DNA of 64,000 nt from Streptomyces albireticuli (GTDB lineage: Bacteria > Actinomycetota > Actinomycetes > Streptomycetales > Streptomycetaceae): NCBI RefSeq assembly GCF_002192455.1, contig NZ_CP021744.1, positions 1,116,001 through 1,180,000 on the forward strand, given 5' to 3'. The position numbers and the translations under genes were made by a program. The notes below the pieces were generated by a model. That model was not told where the DNA came from and made no database searches. It was given only the letters and a program-made list of their open reading frames with translations. Each line of letters opens with the position of its first letter. Position 1 is the first letter of the stretch. Positions 16,415 through 25,285 of the stretch are shown one piece after another.

Positions 16415-19294
16415 TCAGCCGCAGTTCCCCGCCGGCCGTCCGCGCGTGACCAGGTCTCCGTAGCCCGTGGTGGCGTCGATCCAGATCACCCGCTTGCCGC
16501 CGGCGGCGACGGCCGCGGACTGCTCGCCGCGGTTGCAGGAGACCCGGCCCCTGTGCGCGCCGTCCGCCGGGAACTGCCACAGCTTGGCCAGCGTCGCGTT
16601 GTCCGGCTGCCCACCGGGGGACGCGGGCACCTGGGAGGTGACCGTCACCGCCTCCTCGGAGGCCGTGAGGTCGGTCGCGTACAGCGCGTCCGGGGCCTGC
16701 TCCTTGCTGAGGTCCACCACGCCCGTACCGTCGAGGTTCGCGCGCCGCAGGGCCCGCCGGCCCTGGTCGTCGGTCTCGTCCGCCAGCCAGTAGACGTGCT
16801 TGCTCGTGAGGGCGGTCGGCCCCATGTCGATCGGCTTGCCGAGCTGCGGCATCACGGTGGTGGTGCCGGTGGCGAGGTCCCGTACGTGGACGGAGTACGA
16901 GTAGCGGCCGAGGTGCGCGTAGGTGCGCTTGGCGTAGGAGAGCTTCCCTCCGACGAGGGAGGGCATGGCGGTCGCGTTGCGGCGGCCGCCGGTGTCCATC
17001 CACGTCGGGGCCTCGTCGCCCGGGCGCAGGTACGCGACCCGCAGGGGCAGGCCGGGGCGCACGGAGGCCGCGAAGGCCACGGTTCCGCCCTCGACGCGCA
17101 GGTCGTGGACGTCCTTGCGGTTGTGCCACAGCTTCTTCACCGGGCCGCCCGCCAGGGGCCGGGACAGGACGTCGACTCCGCCGGGCCCGCGCGCCGCCCA
17201 CACCACGGTCTTCCCGTCCGTCGCCGGATTGGTGTGGTAGCGGCCGTCGTTGGGGCTGATCAGCTTCTTCTCGCCGGTGCCGTCGACGCGCCCGGCCCAG
17301 ATCGAGTACGGCTCGGAGCCGGTCTCGTCGGACGTGGAGACGGCCCACCAGCCGCCGCCCGAGCCGGTGTTCGTGTCCGTGACGTTGAGCCTGCCCAGCA
17401 GCTGATCGGTGTCCACGCCGATCGCCAGTTCCCAGTTGGGGACGATGCCGTGGGCGTCGAAGGCACGGGTGGCGGTGGTGAGGTCCTTCGCGGGCACGCC
17501 CAGGGCCCTGGCGGCGGCGAGGACCGCCGCGCGGCCCTCGGTGAAGCCGTCGAGCGGGGTGAGGTACTCGGTGAGCGCCTTGTAGACGATCTTGTCGGCG
17601 AGCGTCCGGCCGAGGTCCTCGCGGATGTCCCAGAGGGCGCCCGAGAAGATGGTGGAGTTGAGGTGGACGCCGCCGTTGTCGGTGCCGAAGCCGACGCCGA
17701 GGAAGGATCTGGAGGTGGTCCTTCCGTCGTTGAGGTCGCGGATCGCGCACTCGCGCGGGGACTTCGTCCGGCACAGGGTGTCGCCCAGCAGCCCCGAGTC
17801 CGGGCTGTCCATGGGGGCGCCCGAGGCGTCGGTCTTGACGGCGTTCCCGAAGTAGTCGGCGATCGCCTCGTTCATGGCGCCCGACTGGCCCGCGTAGACG
17901 AGGCCGGCCGAGTTCTCCACCACACCGTGCGTCATCTCGTGGCCCACGACGTCCAGGCCGGCGGACAGCGGACGGTACTCGGCGTCACCGCTGCCGTAGA
18001 CCATCTTGCTTCCGTCCCAGAAGGCGTTCACGTAGGGCATGCCGAAGTACGTCACTCCGACGAGGGAATTGACGGTCATTCCCCGGCCGTTCAGGCTGTT
18101 CCGTCCGTGCGCCTCCTTGTAGTAGTCGTAGACCTTGCCCGCCGCCCAGTGCGCGTCGACCGCGCCCGCCTCGGTCGCCTCCTTACCGAAGGCGGCCGTC
18201 GGGGAGCCGAACTCCTTGATGCCGTCGGGCCAGGTGCCGGACACGTCGCCCACGTTCTTGCCGCGCGCGTCCCAGGTGGCGAGGACGTTCTTGCTGCTGT
18301 CCCGCATCCGGGAGTGGTCGCGCAGCACGTACTCCGCGCGCGACGCGTCCTGGGCCAGCTGGAGCTCGACCAGCTTGCCGTCGAGCTTGACGCCCGACCC
18401 CTGGACGCCCGGCTCCTCGGGGGCGGGGTCGTCCGCGGCCCGGGCCGGCGCCGCGGCGGCCCCGGCGCGGGCGGCCGCTCCGGGGGTACGGGCGGCCGGG
18501 GCGCCGAACGTCTTGATCCCGCTGTACTGGAGGACCGGATGACCGGCCCGCGCGTCGATGTACACCTCGTGCAGGACGGGCGCGCCGGTGGCCGGGTCGG
18601 TGCCGCGCACGGTGACATGGTGGGTGAGCACGCCGGCGCCGCGGGGCAGGACGACCAGGCCGTGGGCGGTACCGGTCAGCGGCGGTGCCGCCGCCGCTCC
18701 GTCCTCCGCGCCGTCGTCCCGGCCGAACGCGCCGGTGCTGAGCCGTGCCTCGGCCGCCTCCACCGCCCGTTCGACGGCGAGGTCCTCGCCGATGCCGGGC
18801 TCGACGCCGGTGGACAGCCCGGTGAAGTACTTCCCCGAGGTGCCGGTGACGACCCTCGTGCCGTCCTTCTTCTCCATCCGGACGACGTACTGTCCGCCCA
18901 GGACCCGCACGCCCCGGTGGCGCTGCTGGAGCCGCACGGTCTCGGACGCGCCGGCGGCCGTGGTCCCCACCGGGTCCAGGTCGCGCCGTGGGTCGGCGAT
19001 CCGGTAGCGGCTCCGCTTCTCCGCGAGGTGCGCGCGTGCCGCGTCGGCCGCGCTGCCCGTGGCCCGCACCGGCTCCCGCAGGCCCTCCACCAGCGCCGGC
19101 GTCGCCGTACGCTGCCCCGGGACCACTTTGCCCGGGGCCGGTGGCGGGGTCGCCGCCGCGTGGGCGGGGGCCGCCGGAACGACGAGTGCGGCGGCGCTGA
19201 TCAGCGCCGCCGCACCGGTGATGCCGCTGTGTATTCCGGATGCTCTCGGTCTCCCCGCACGTGCTCTCGGTCTCCGCACGCCATCCCCCTCCAC
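16415..19294 (-). CDS. Secreted M4 (thermolysin-family) metalloprotease with large C-terminal propeller-like extension
   Basis: The 959-residue preproprotein has a signal region ending near PAAPAHAA, an FTP/PepSY propeptide (about residues 60-220) and an M4 catalytic domain. Zinc ligands are in VVGHEMTHGVVENS, about residue 450, and the glutamate in GAMNEAIADYFG. The transition-state histidine is in NGGVHLNSTIFSGALWDI. Thermolysin-like proteases usually end near residue 600 of the preproprotein. Here about 370 further residues contain repeated blade-like strands (IWAGRVDGTGEKKLI, VDVLSRPLAGGPVKKLWHNR, HVYWLADETDDQGRRALRRA), consistent with a beta-propeller, perhaps for substrate or wall binding. 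The start is GTG at 19294; an internal GTG a few codons on is possible. Confidence 0.88.
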   Translation of the reverse strand: MEGDGVRRPRARAGRPRASGIHSGITGAAALISAAALVVPAAPAHAAATPPPAPGKVVPGQRTATPALVEGLREPVRATGSAADAARAHLAEKRSRYRIADPRRDLDPVGTTAAGASETVRLQQRHRGVRVLGGQYVVRMEKKDGTRVVTGTSGKYFTGLSTGVEPGIGEDLAVERAVEAAEARLSTGAFGRDDGAEDGAAAAPPLTGTAHGLVVLPRGAGVLTHHVTVRGTDPATGAPVLHEVYIDARAGHPVLQYSGIKTFGAPAARTPGAAARAGAAAAPARAADDPAPEEPGVQGSGVKLDGKLVELQLAQDASRAEYVLRDHSRMRDSSKNVLATWDARGKNVGDVSGTWPDGIKEFGSPTAAFGKEATEAGAVDAHWAAGKVYDYYKEAHGRNSLNGRGMTVNSLVGVTYFGMPYVNAFWDGSKMVYGSGDAEYRPLSAGLDVVGHEMTHGVVENSAGLVYAGQSGAMNEAIADYFGNAVKTDASGAPMDSPDSGLLGDTLCRTKSPRECAIRDLNDGRTTSRSFLGVGFGTDNGGVHLNSTIFSGALWDIREDLGRTLADKIVYKALTEYLTPLDGFTEGRAAVLAAARALGVPAKDLTTATRAFDAHGIVPNWELAIGVDTDQLLGRLNVTDTNTGSGGGWWAVSTSDETGSEPYSIWAGRVDGTGEKKLISPNDGRYHTNPATDGKTVVWAARGPGGVDVLSRPLAGGPVKKLWHNRKDVHDLRVEGGTVAFAASVRPGLPLRVAYLRPGDEAPTWMDTGGRRNATAMPSLVGGKLSYAKRTYAHLGRYSYSVHVRDLATGTTTVMPQLGKPIDMGPTALTSKHVYWLADETDDQGRRALRRANLDGTGVVDLSKEQAPDALYATDLTASEEAVTVTSQVPASPGGQPDNATLAKLWQFPADGAHRGRVSCNRGEQSAAVAAGGKRVIWIDATTGYGDLVTRGRPAGNCG

Positions 19295-19438
19295 GGTGCG
19301 CCCTCACGGCGCACACCTGACAGCAGGAACTTCGGTCAGGGCAATGGAAACGGGTGACACGTCACCTCATCAATGGCGTACGACCGCACACCGTCGGCTT
19401 TCGGGCCTCGGCCGGGCCGTGGGGTGCCCGGCGGGCGT

Positions 19439-19648
19439 TCACCGCGGCCGGCCGGCCTCCCGCCGGGGCCCGGTGGCGGGGGCCGGTGACTCTTCCGCCG
19501 CCTCCCGGTGCCTGTCCTCCCCGCGCTCCCGGTTCCGGGGCTCGCGGAGGGTGACGAGCACCGCGAGCGTGCCCAGGAGCGTGACGCCCGCGGCCACCAG
19601 CGAGGTGAGGCGCATCGCGGAGACGAAGGTGCGCCCTCCCGCCGGCCT
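19439..19648 (-). pseudogene. C-terminal fragment of an MFS drug transporter
   Basis: Read leftward, a frame ending at the TGA at 19439 encodes FVSAMRLTSLVAAGVTLLG and LAVLVTLREP followed by a charged tail, the typical last membrane helix and C-terminus of EmrB/QacA-type 14-TM exporters. All upstream helices are missing; the sequence switches at about 19645 to an unrelated rightward fragment. A deletion scar. Confidence 0.55.
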
Positions 19649-19824
19649 CCGGCGCCTTCGGGGTGCTCCAGTGCGTCGTGGCGGCCGACCGGCTGGCCGC
19701 CACCGCCCACCCCGGGGCCGCGCTCGCCGCGGCCGGCGGCGGGCGCGCGGACGACGCCGCGGCCGCCGTCCTGCTCACCACCGCACCGCACGACGACGCA
19801 CGGAATGGAGAGGGAGCGGGATGA
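19645..19824 (+). pseudogene. C-terminal fragment, probably of a ketosynthase-like gene
   Basis: A frame of about 59 codons (FGVLQCVVAADRLAATAHPG, then AAAAVLLTTAPHDDA) ends at a TGA that overlaps the ATG of the next ketosynthase remnant. Its composition and position resemble the tail of a beta-ketoacyl synthase or chain-length-factor-like protein, but the match is short. Confidence 0.4.
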
Positions 19825-20213
19825 CACAGGTCCTGATCACCGGGATGGGAGCCGTCTCCTGCCTCGGTGCGGGGGTGCCGGCCATGTGGCGCGCCCTGTG
19901 CGCGGCCCCTGACAGCCTCCCCGAGCGCGCCGGCGACCCCGGCGCCCGGATGCCCTTGCCGCTGATCCACATGGCGCCGGCCGGGCCCGGGTCCGGCCGG
20001 GCCGACCCGGCTGGCCCTGACCGCGGCCCGGGAAGCCGTCGCCGACGCCGGGCTGGACCCCGGGCGGCTCGCCCGCAGTCCGGTGATCCGCAGTGCCCGG
20101 TCCCGCTGCCGGAGGGCAAGGAGGAACCGCTGAACGGCAGCCATGTCATGGTCAACGCCTTCGCGTTCGGGGGCAGCAACGTCTCGCTGGTCCTGGAAGG
20201 ACGTGCCGCGTGA
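19821..20213 (+). pseudogene. Beta-ketoacyl-ACP synthase, collapsed by internal deletion and frameshift
   Basis: The frame begins as a ketosynthase N-terminus (VLITGMGAVSCLGAGVPAMW) and ends as a ketosynthase C-terminus (VMVNAFAFGGSNVSLVLEG, with the conserved asparagine-rich loop), but only about 130 codons lie between, against roughly 400 in the family. In the middle, another frame reads LALTAAREAVADAGLDPGRL, a genuine ketosynthase helix, so a frameshift accompanies the deletion. The catalytic cysteine and both histidines are gone. It overlaps the next remnant by four bases (GTGA), indicating a former operon. Confidence 0.75.
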
Positions 20214-20464
20214 GCGCCGACGCGCTGGTGGTGACCGGCGTCGGCGCCGTCACCCCGTGGGGGCACGACCCGTCCCGGCTCGACCTGGACGGCGGTCCGC
20301 CGCCCGACCCGCACGGCCCCTGGTTCGACGTCGCGGCCGAACTCGGGCCCCGTGGCTACAAGTACGTCCCCGTGTCGTGCCGTCACCTGCTCGCCGCCAC
20401 GCGCAGGGCGCTCACCGACGCCGCCCCCGAAGCCCGCGCCGGGACGGCGCCGCACCAGCCCTGA
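20210..20464 (+). pseudogene. Truncated second ketosynthase / chain-length-factor N-terminus
   Basis: From a GTG at 20210 the frame reads ALVVTGVGAVTPWGHDPSRL, a ketosynthase N-terminal strand and turn, then PVSCRHLLAATRRALTDA, a family helix, and stops after 84 codons. The rest of the gene is missing. Together with the preceding fragments it marks the grave of a type II fatty-acid/polyketide-like pair. The stretch 20465-20825 holds nothing I can assign. Confidence 0.6.
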
Positions 20465-20825
20465 CCCTCCGCCCGGGTCAGGGCCTGCGGTGTCCGGGTG
20501 CGGGGCACCGGGAACCGGGGCCGGTACGGCGGGGCCGAGGTCCGACGCGGTGACAGGGGCCGGTACGGCGTTCTCCCCCCACGGCCCGGCGACGGTCCGG
20601 GACCGGCTCGGCGACGGCATCCGGCTTCCGGCAGGGGCCCGGCCGACTCGCTCGACATCTCACCAGCCCCTGGCGGCACCCCCGTTCAGCAAGGGACCGC
20701 CCCCGCGCACGACCGGCGCCCCGGCGCGCGACCACGCCCACTCCGCGCACGACCGCCGTGGGGAGTGCCGCCGCACTCCCCCGGATCCGGCCTCGCCTCC
20801 CCTCCCGCCGTGCCATGCTGAGCCG

Positions 20826-23591
20826 GTGACGGAGAGCTATCAAGCGATCGTCGGAAACGCCCTCGGGAGACGTTCCGCCACCGGCTGGACGCTCCGCGAC
20901 GGCGAGACCTGGTGCATGGTCACGCCACCGCGCCACGCGCCCCGGCAGCAGGGCTGGAAGCTGCACCTGTCCGCGACCGCCGCCTCCGCCGCCGACGTCC
21001 TGCGGGGCGCGGCCCCGGTCCTGGTGGCGCACGCGTGCGCGTTCAAGTGCGCCGTCTCCCCCCGGGTCACCGCCGAACTCACCTCGGTGCGGGCGCCCCG
21101 CGCGCAGTCGGGGAAGTTCCTCACCGCGTACCCCGTGGACGACGACCAGTTACGCGTCCTGGCCGAGGAACTCCACACCGCCACCCTCGGTCTCGCGGGC
21201 CCGGCGATCCTCTCGGACCGCCGTTACCGGCCGGACAGCGTCGTCCACTACCGCTACGGCTGTTTCGCGCGCCCCCGCGAGCTCAACGACGAGGGCATCT
21301 ACGAAAGCCGGCTCCAGGCACCCGACGGCACGTTCGTGGCGGACGAGCGCAACCCCTGGTTCTCACCGCCCCCGTGGGCCCGCCCGCCGTTCGCGGAACC
21401 CGCACCCGCCCCGTCCGGCCGCCGCCGCGGCGCCCCCGTCCTCCTCGCCGGGCGCTACGTGGTCCGCGAGGCGATCCGGCACTCCAACCGCGGTGGCGTC
21501 TACCGCGCGCGGGACCGGCGGACCGGCGAGGACGTCCTCGTCAAGGAGGCCCGCCCGCACATCGGGGCGACGGCGGACGGGAAGGACGCCCGGCACTGGC
21601 TGCGGTACGAGGCGGACGTCCTGGCCCGGCTCGCTCCCCTCGGCATCGCCCCGGCGGTGGGCGAGGTGTTCGAGTCCGGTGGCCACGTCTTCCTGGTGGA
21701 GGACCTGATCGACGGCGAGAGCCTCCAGCGGTGGACCACCGACCGCATGGCGCGGCACCCCGAGGGCCTGATCCCGGTCCCGGTGGCGTGGCGGCTGGCA
21801 CGCGAGCTCACCCGCCTGGTCGGCCTGGCGCACTCGGCCGGGTTCGTCCTGCGCGACCTCAAGCCCGGCAACATCATGATGGCGTCCGGCGACACGCCCG
21901 TACTGGTCGACATGGAATGCGCGGTCCGCGTGGACGAGCGGGCCCATGTCGTGGGCACGCACGGCTTCACCGCGCCGGAGTACCTCGAACGGCTCGACAG
22001 ACCTGGCGCCCTCGACGGACCCGCAGGGCAAGGGGACGAGCCGCCGCCCGCGCCCGGCCCGGAAGTGGACTGCTACAGCCTGGGCGCCACCCTCCTCTAC
22101 GCCACCACCGGCATCGTCCCGCTGCTCGCCGAGGACTCCCCGCCCCGCCGCGCGGCCGGTGACCGCATCGCGGCGCTCGTCGACACCGCGGCGCCCGCCG
22201 CCCCCGCGCTACGGGCGCTCGCGCCCCTGGTCCTCGGGCTCACGGCGGACGGACCCGGCCGCTGGCCGCTGGAGAAGGCCGCCGCCTTCCTGCGCGGCGA
22301 ACCCGTCGGAAAACCGGTGTCGGCGGGGCCCCAGCCGCCACCGGGCGCGCTCGGCCGGCTGCTGGCCGACGGCCTGGCCCACCTCGCGGCCACGGCCGAC
22401 CCCGCCGGTGAACACCTGTGGCCCAAGCCGCGCTCGGCCCCGTCCACCGACCCCTGCAACGTCCAGCTGGGCGCGGCCGGGGTGCTCGGCGTCCTCGCGC
22501 GGGCGGTCCGGTCCGGCGGGACCGCGGCCGAGCCCCTGCTCCGTACGGCCGCCGGGTGGCTGGACCGGCGCCTCACCCTGCCCGGCAGGATCCTGCCGGG
22601 CCTGTACTTCGGCCGCTCCGGCGCGGCGTGGGCCCTCCACGACGCGGCGCGGACGCTCGGCGACGAGGAGACGGCGCTACGGGCCGGGGCGTACGCCCTG
22701 CGCATCCCGCTCGCCTCGCGCAACCCCGACGTCTGCCACGGCCTCGCCGGAGCCGGGCTGGCCCAGCTGCACCTGTGGCACACGACGGGCGACCGCCGGT
22801 TCGCCGACCGCGCGTCCTCGTGCGCCGACGCCCTCCTCCGCCTGACCACCGGCGCCGAACACGGCGTGGACTGGGCCGCCGGCCCGGAACACCGCCGGGA
22901 GCTCGCCGGATCCGCCCTGTACGGCTTCGGGCACGGCGTCGCCGGGAACGCCGCCTTCCTCCTCGCGGCGGGCCGGGACCTGGCGCGCCCGGACCTCGTC
23001 GACATCGCGACCGGCGCCGGGCACGCCCTGTGCGCCGTGGCCGAACCGCGGGGCGACGCCGCCGCGTGGCCGAAGGGACCGGGCCGGGCCGAGCGGACCG
23101 ACCTGAACTTCTGGTGCCACGGCGCCTCGGGCGTCGGGACCTTCCTCGTCCGGCTGTGGGCCGTCACCGGCCACGCGCCGTTCCTCGAACACGCCGACCG
23201 CGCGGCGCGCCTGGTGTACCGGGACCGCTGCCGCACCGGCACCTCCTCCTGCCACGGCGCGGCGGGCAACGCCCAGTTGCTCCTCGACCTCGCCGACGCG
23301 ACGGGCGAGGCGCGCTACCGCGCACAGGCGGCGGAGGTGGCCGCCTGCCTGTACGCCCGGGCGGTCCGGCGCGACGGCCGCCTGCTGGTGCCCGACGAAA
23401 CGCTGCGCGACGTCGGCGCGGGGTACCACGTCGGCCTGGCCGGCGTCCTGGATCTCCTGCTGCGCCTCGAACACGGCGGCGGCAGGTCATGGCTGGTCGA
23501 CGCCCGCCGACCGGCCGGAACCTCCACGAAGGAGACACACGTCGATGGAATCCCACGTGCTCGAACTCCAGGAACTGCCCGAGACGGATGA
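20826..23591 (+). CDS. lanL: Class IV-like lanthipeptide synthetase (lyase-kinase-cyclase)
   Basis: This 921-residue fusion has an N-terminal lyase-like domain (QGWKLHLSATAASAADVL, then HACAFKC), a kinase domain from about residue 205 (GGVYRARDRRTGEDVLVKEA; catalytic loop FVLRDLKPGNIMM; DFG equivalent VDMECAV) and a C-terminal LanC-like cyclase from about residue 540. The cyclase keeps the zinc ligands: Cys764 in FWCHGASG and Cys809-His810 in SCHGAAGN, 45 residues apart, much like NisC. Class III LanKC enzymes lack these ligands, so class IV (LanL) is favoured. It would phosphorylate and eliminate Ser/Thr in the precursor and close thioether rings. The precursor gene overlaps its 3' end. Start: GTG at 20826. 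Confidence 0.87.
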   Translation: MTESYQAIVGNALGRRSATGWTLRDGETWCMVTPPRHAPRQQGWKLHLSATAASAADVLRGAAPVLVAHACAFKCAVSPRVTAELTSVRAPRAQSGKFLTAYPVDDDQLRVLAEELHTATLGLAGPAILSDRRYRPDSVVHYRYGCFARPRELNDEGIYESRLQAPDGTFVADERNPWFSPPPWARPPFAEPAPAPSGRRRGAPVLLAGRYVVREAIRHSNRGGVYRARDRRTGEDVLVKEARPHIGATADGKDARHWLRYEADVLARLAPLGIAPAVGEVFESGGHVFLVEDLIDGESLQRWTTDRMARHPEGLIPVPVAWRLARELTRLVGLAHSAGFVLRDLKPGNIMMASGDTPVLVDMECAVRVDERAHVVGTHGFTAPEYLERLDRPGALDGPAGQGDEPPPAPGPEVDCYSLGATLLYATTGIVPLLAEDSPPRRAAGDRIAALVDTAAPAAPALRALAPLVLGLTADGPGRWPLEKAAAFLRGEPVGKPVSAGPQPPPGALGRLLADGLAHLAATADPAGEHLWPKPRSAPSTDPCNVQLGAAGVLGVLARAVRSGGTAAEPLLRTAAGWLDRRLTLPGRILPGLYFGRSGAAWALHDAARTLGDEETALRAGAYALRIPLASRNPDVCHGLAGAGLAQLHLWHTTGDRRFADRASSCADALLRLTTGAEHGVDWAAGPEHRRELAGSALYGFGHGVAGNAAFLLAAGRDLARPDLVDIATGAGHALCAVAEPRGDAAAWPKGPGRAERTDLNFWCHGASGVGTFLVRLWAVTGHAPFLEHADRAARLVYRDRCRTGTSSCHGAAGNAQLLLDLADATGEARYRAQAAEVAACLYARAVRRDGRLLVPDETLRDVGAGYHVGLAGVLDLLLRLEHGGGRSWLVDARRPAGTSTKETHVDGIPRARTPGTARDG

Positions 23592-23679
23592 GCAGTCGCT
23601 GGACCCGGTGATGTGCTGCGACACCATCTTCACGACGGACCGCACGGACGGCTGTACGGAGCCGCCGCGCTGTCACTAG
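23545..23679 (+). CDS. lanA: Lanthipeptide precursor peptide, 44 residues
   Basis: The ATG at 23545 follows AAGGAG at 23528-23533. The peptide has a helical acidic leader (HVLELQELPETDEQSL) and a core rich in Cys and Thr: CCDTIFTTDRTDGC then TEPPRCH. The LxLQ-type helix is the recognition motif of class III/IV leaders, and LPETD recurs in class IV precursors such as venezuelin, as I recall. Cys24, Cys25, Cys37 and Cys43 with five Thr residues could form several rings. Its first 47 bases overlap the end of lanL in another frame. No protease or exporter gene is adjacent. The leader/core boundary is inferred. Confidence 0.8.
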   Translation: MESHVLELQELPETDEQSLDPVMCCDTIFTTDRTDGCTEPPRCH

Positions 23680-23844
23680 GAGGGCGGGAACCCCGTTCCG
23701 TGCGGCCGGCCGCGTCCGCGGGGCGCCGCACGGGACGGTGGTGCGCACACCGGCATCACCGGGCAAGGGCATGATCGCCCTCGTCACCCTCGTGGTTCCG
23801 CATCCCATGGCGGGGGCCGGTCCGCCGGTGTACGCCGTCGGGGG

Positions 23845-24441
23845 TCACTCGGGCAGGCGGCGGACCTCGCCCGTGCCCAGCGTGATCACGACCCGGGGCC
23901 GCATGGGCCCGTCGTCGCGCCGGGAGAGCAGGACCACGTCCCCGACCACGGCCGCCTGCCCGCCGAGCCGGGCGGCGCACTCGGCCGCCAGACGCACCGG
24001 CTCCCGTGTGCGGCCGAGGGACAGGTGCGGGGTGAAGCCGCCGCCGCGCCCGCGGCAGAGCGGGAACCGCGAGGCCAGCGCCCGGTGCAGCCGGGTCCAC
24101 GGCGCCAGGCCGGCGGCCGCCGGGTCGAGCCACACCGTCGCGCAGCGCCGGTGCCGGAAGTACCGCACCCCGGACAGCCGCGCCGTGAACGCCGCGTTCT
24201 CCGCCGCCCCGGCGGCCAGCAGCGGCACGGCGTGGGCGAACTCCTCCTCCGGCACGAAGCCGAACAGCAGGTTCACGTGCGGCGGCCAGCGCCGCACCTG
24301 CGGGTCGTGCTCCCACCGGATGTCCTGGATCCCCGGCCAGAGCTCGGCCGGCGGCAACCACGCGACCGCCGTACGGGCCGTGGGCGCCGCCTCGGACGCG
24401 TCCAGCGGCCCGGCCCCGCCGCACACCCGGTTCCCGTCCAC
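23845..24441 (-). CDS. 2'-5' RNA ligase / cyclic phosphodiesterase (2H superfamily) protein
   Basis: The 198-residue protein carries the two histidine motifs of the 2H phosphoesterase superfamily, PHVNLLFG and, about 90 residues later, PHLSLGR (H-x-[S/T/N]-hydrophobic). These enzymes act on 2',5' or 2',3'-cyclic phosphate RNA ends; the first motif has Asn where Thr/Ser is usual, so activity is uncertain. It stands alone between the lanthipeptide genes and the two-component system. Confidence 0.75.
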   Translation of the reverse strand: MDGNRVCGGAGPLDASEAAPTARTAVAWLPPAELWPGIQDIRWEHDPQVRRWPPHVNLLFGFVPEEEFAHAVPLLAAGAAENAAFTARLSGVRYFRHRRCATVWLDPAAAGLAPWTRLHRALASRFPLCRGRGGGFTPHLSLGRTREPVRLAAECAARLGGQAAVVGDVVLLSRRDDGPMRPRVVITLGTGEVRRLPE

Positions 24442-24529
24442 GCTCCCATGATCGGGGCCGCGCCCGGGTCGTACCAGCCCGGTGCCGCCGGCCCGCGCCT
24501 CCTGAGGTGCCCGGCCGTCCCCGGCCTCG

Positions 24530-25285
24530 TCAGCCGGTGAACCCGGGCACCACCAGACCGGACTCGTACGCGATCACCACCGCGTGGGTCCGGTTCTGCG
24601 CGCCGAGCTTGGTGAGCACGTTCCCCACATGCGTCTTCACCGTCTCCAGGCTCACCGTCAGCGACCGCGCGATCTCCGGGTTGGACAGGCCGGTCGCCAT
24701 CAGCCGCAGCACCTGCTCCTCCCGCTCCGTCAGCGCCGCCCTCGGCAGCGCCGCGGCGGAATCCAGCGGGCGAGCGGCGACCATCCGGCGCAGTGCCGCC
24801 GGGAAGAGGATCGCCTCCCCGGCCGCCACCACCCGCACCGCCTCCGCGATCTGCCGGACCGGAAGCCGCTTGAGCACGAACCCGCTGGCCCCCGCGCCGA
24901 GCGCGGCGGTGACGTAGTCGTCGTTCTCGAAGGTGGTGATCACCACGACCTTCGGTGCGGCGGCCGGCCCGGCCAGCAACTGCCGGGTGGCCTCGATCCC
25001 GTTGCACCGCGGCATCCGCACGTCCATCAGCACCACGTCCGGCCGCAGCCGGCGCGCCCGCTCGACCGCCTCGACGCCGTCGGCGGCCTCCCCCACCACC
25101 GCGATCCCCGGCTGTGCCGCGAGCAGCATGCGCAGACCGCTGCGGGTCACCTCGTCGTCGTCCGCGATCAGGAGGGTGACGGGGGTGACGGCGGGACTCA
25201 CGGCGGCGGAGCCGGTGCCGGTCGTGACGGCTACGCCCCCGCCGGTGCCGGTCGTGACGGGTGCGCTCGCGCCGGAGTCGATCAT
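24530..25285 (-). CDS. NarL/LuxR-family response regulator
   Basis: The 251-residue protein has a receiver domain (acidic pocket [11 protein letters not shown], phospho-acceptor Asp in VVLMDVRMP, Thr/Lys in VITTF and FVLKRLPV) and a C-terminal LuxR helix-turn-helix ([20 protein letters not shown], then [19 protein letters not shown]). An unusually long Gly/Thr-rich N-terminal stretch of about 35 residues precedes the receiver, so a later start is possible. Its ATG overlaps the histidine kinase stop (ATGA), forming a two-component operon. The target genes are unknown. Confidence 0.9.
   Translation of the reverse strand: MIDSGASAPVTTGTGGGVAVTTGTGSAAVSPAVTPVTLLIADDDEVTRSGLRMLLAAQPGIAVVGEAADGVEAVERARRLRPDVVLMDVRMPRCNGIEATRQLLAGPAAAPKVVVITTFENDDYVTAALGAGASGFVLKRLPVRQIAEAVRVVAAGEAILFPAALRRMVAARPLDSAAALPRAALTEREEQVLRLMATGLSNPEIARSLTVSLETVKTHVGNVLTKLGAQNRTHAVVIAYESGLVVPGFTG

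Noticed and set aside
16361..19357. Very long + strand open frame opposite the M4 protease gene
   Set aside because: It is the antisense shadow of a high-GC gene: low-complexity Arg/Gly/Val composition, no domain, while the minus strand has a full M4 protease.
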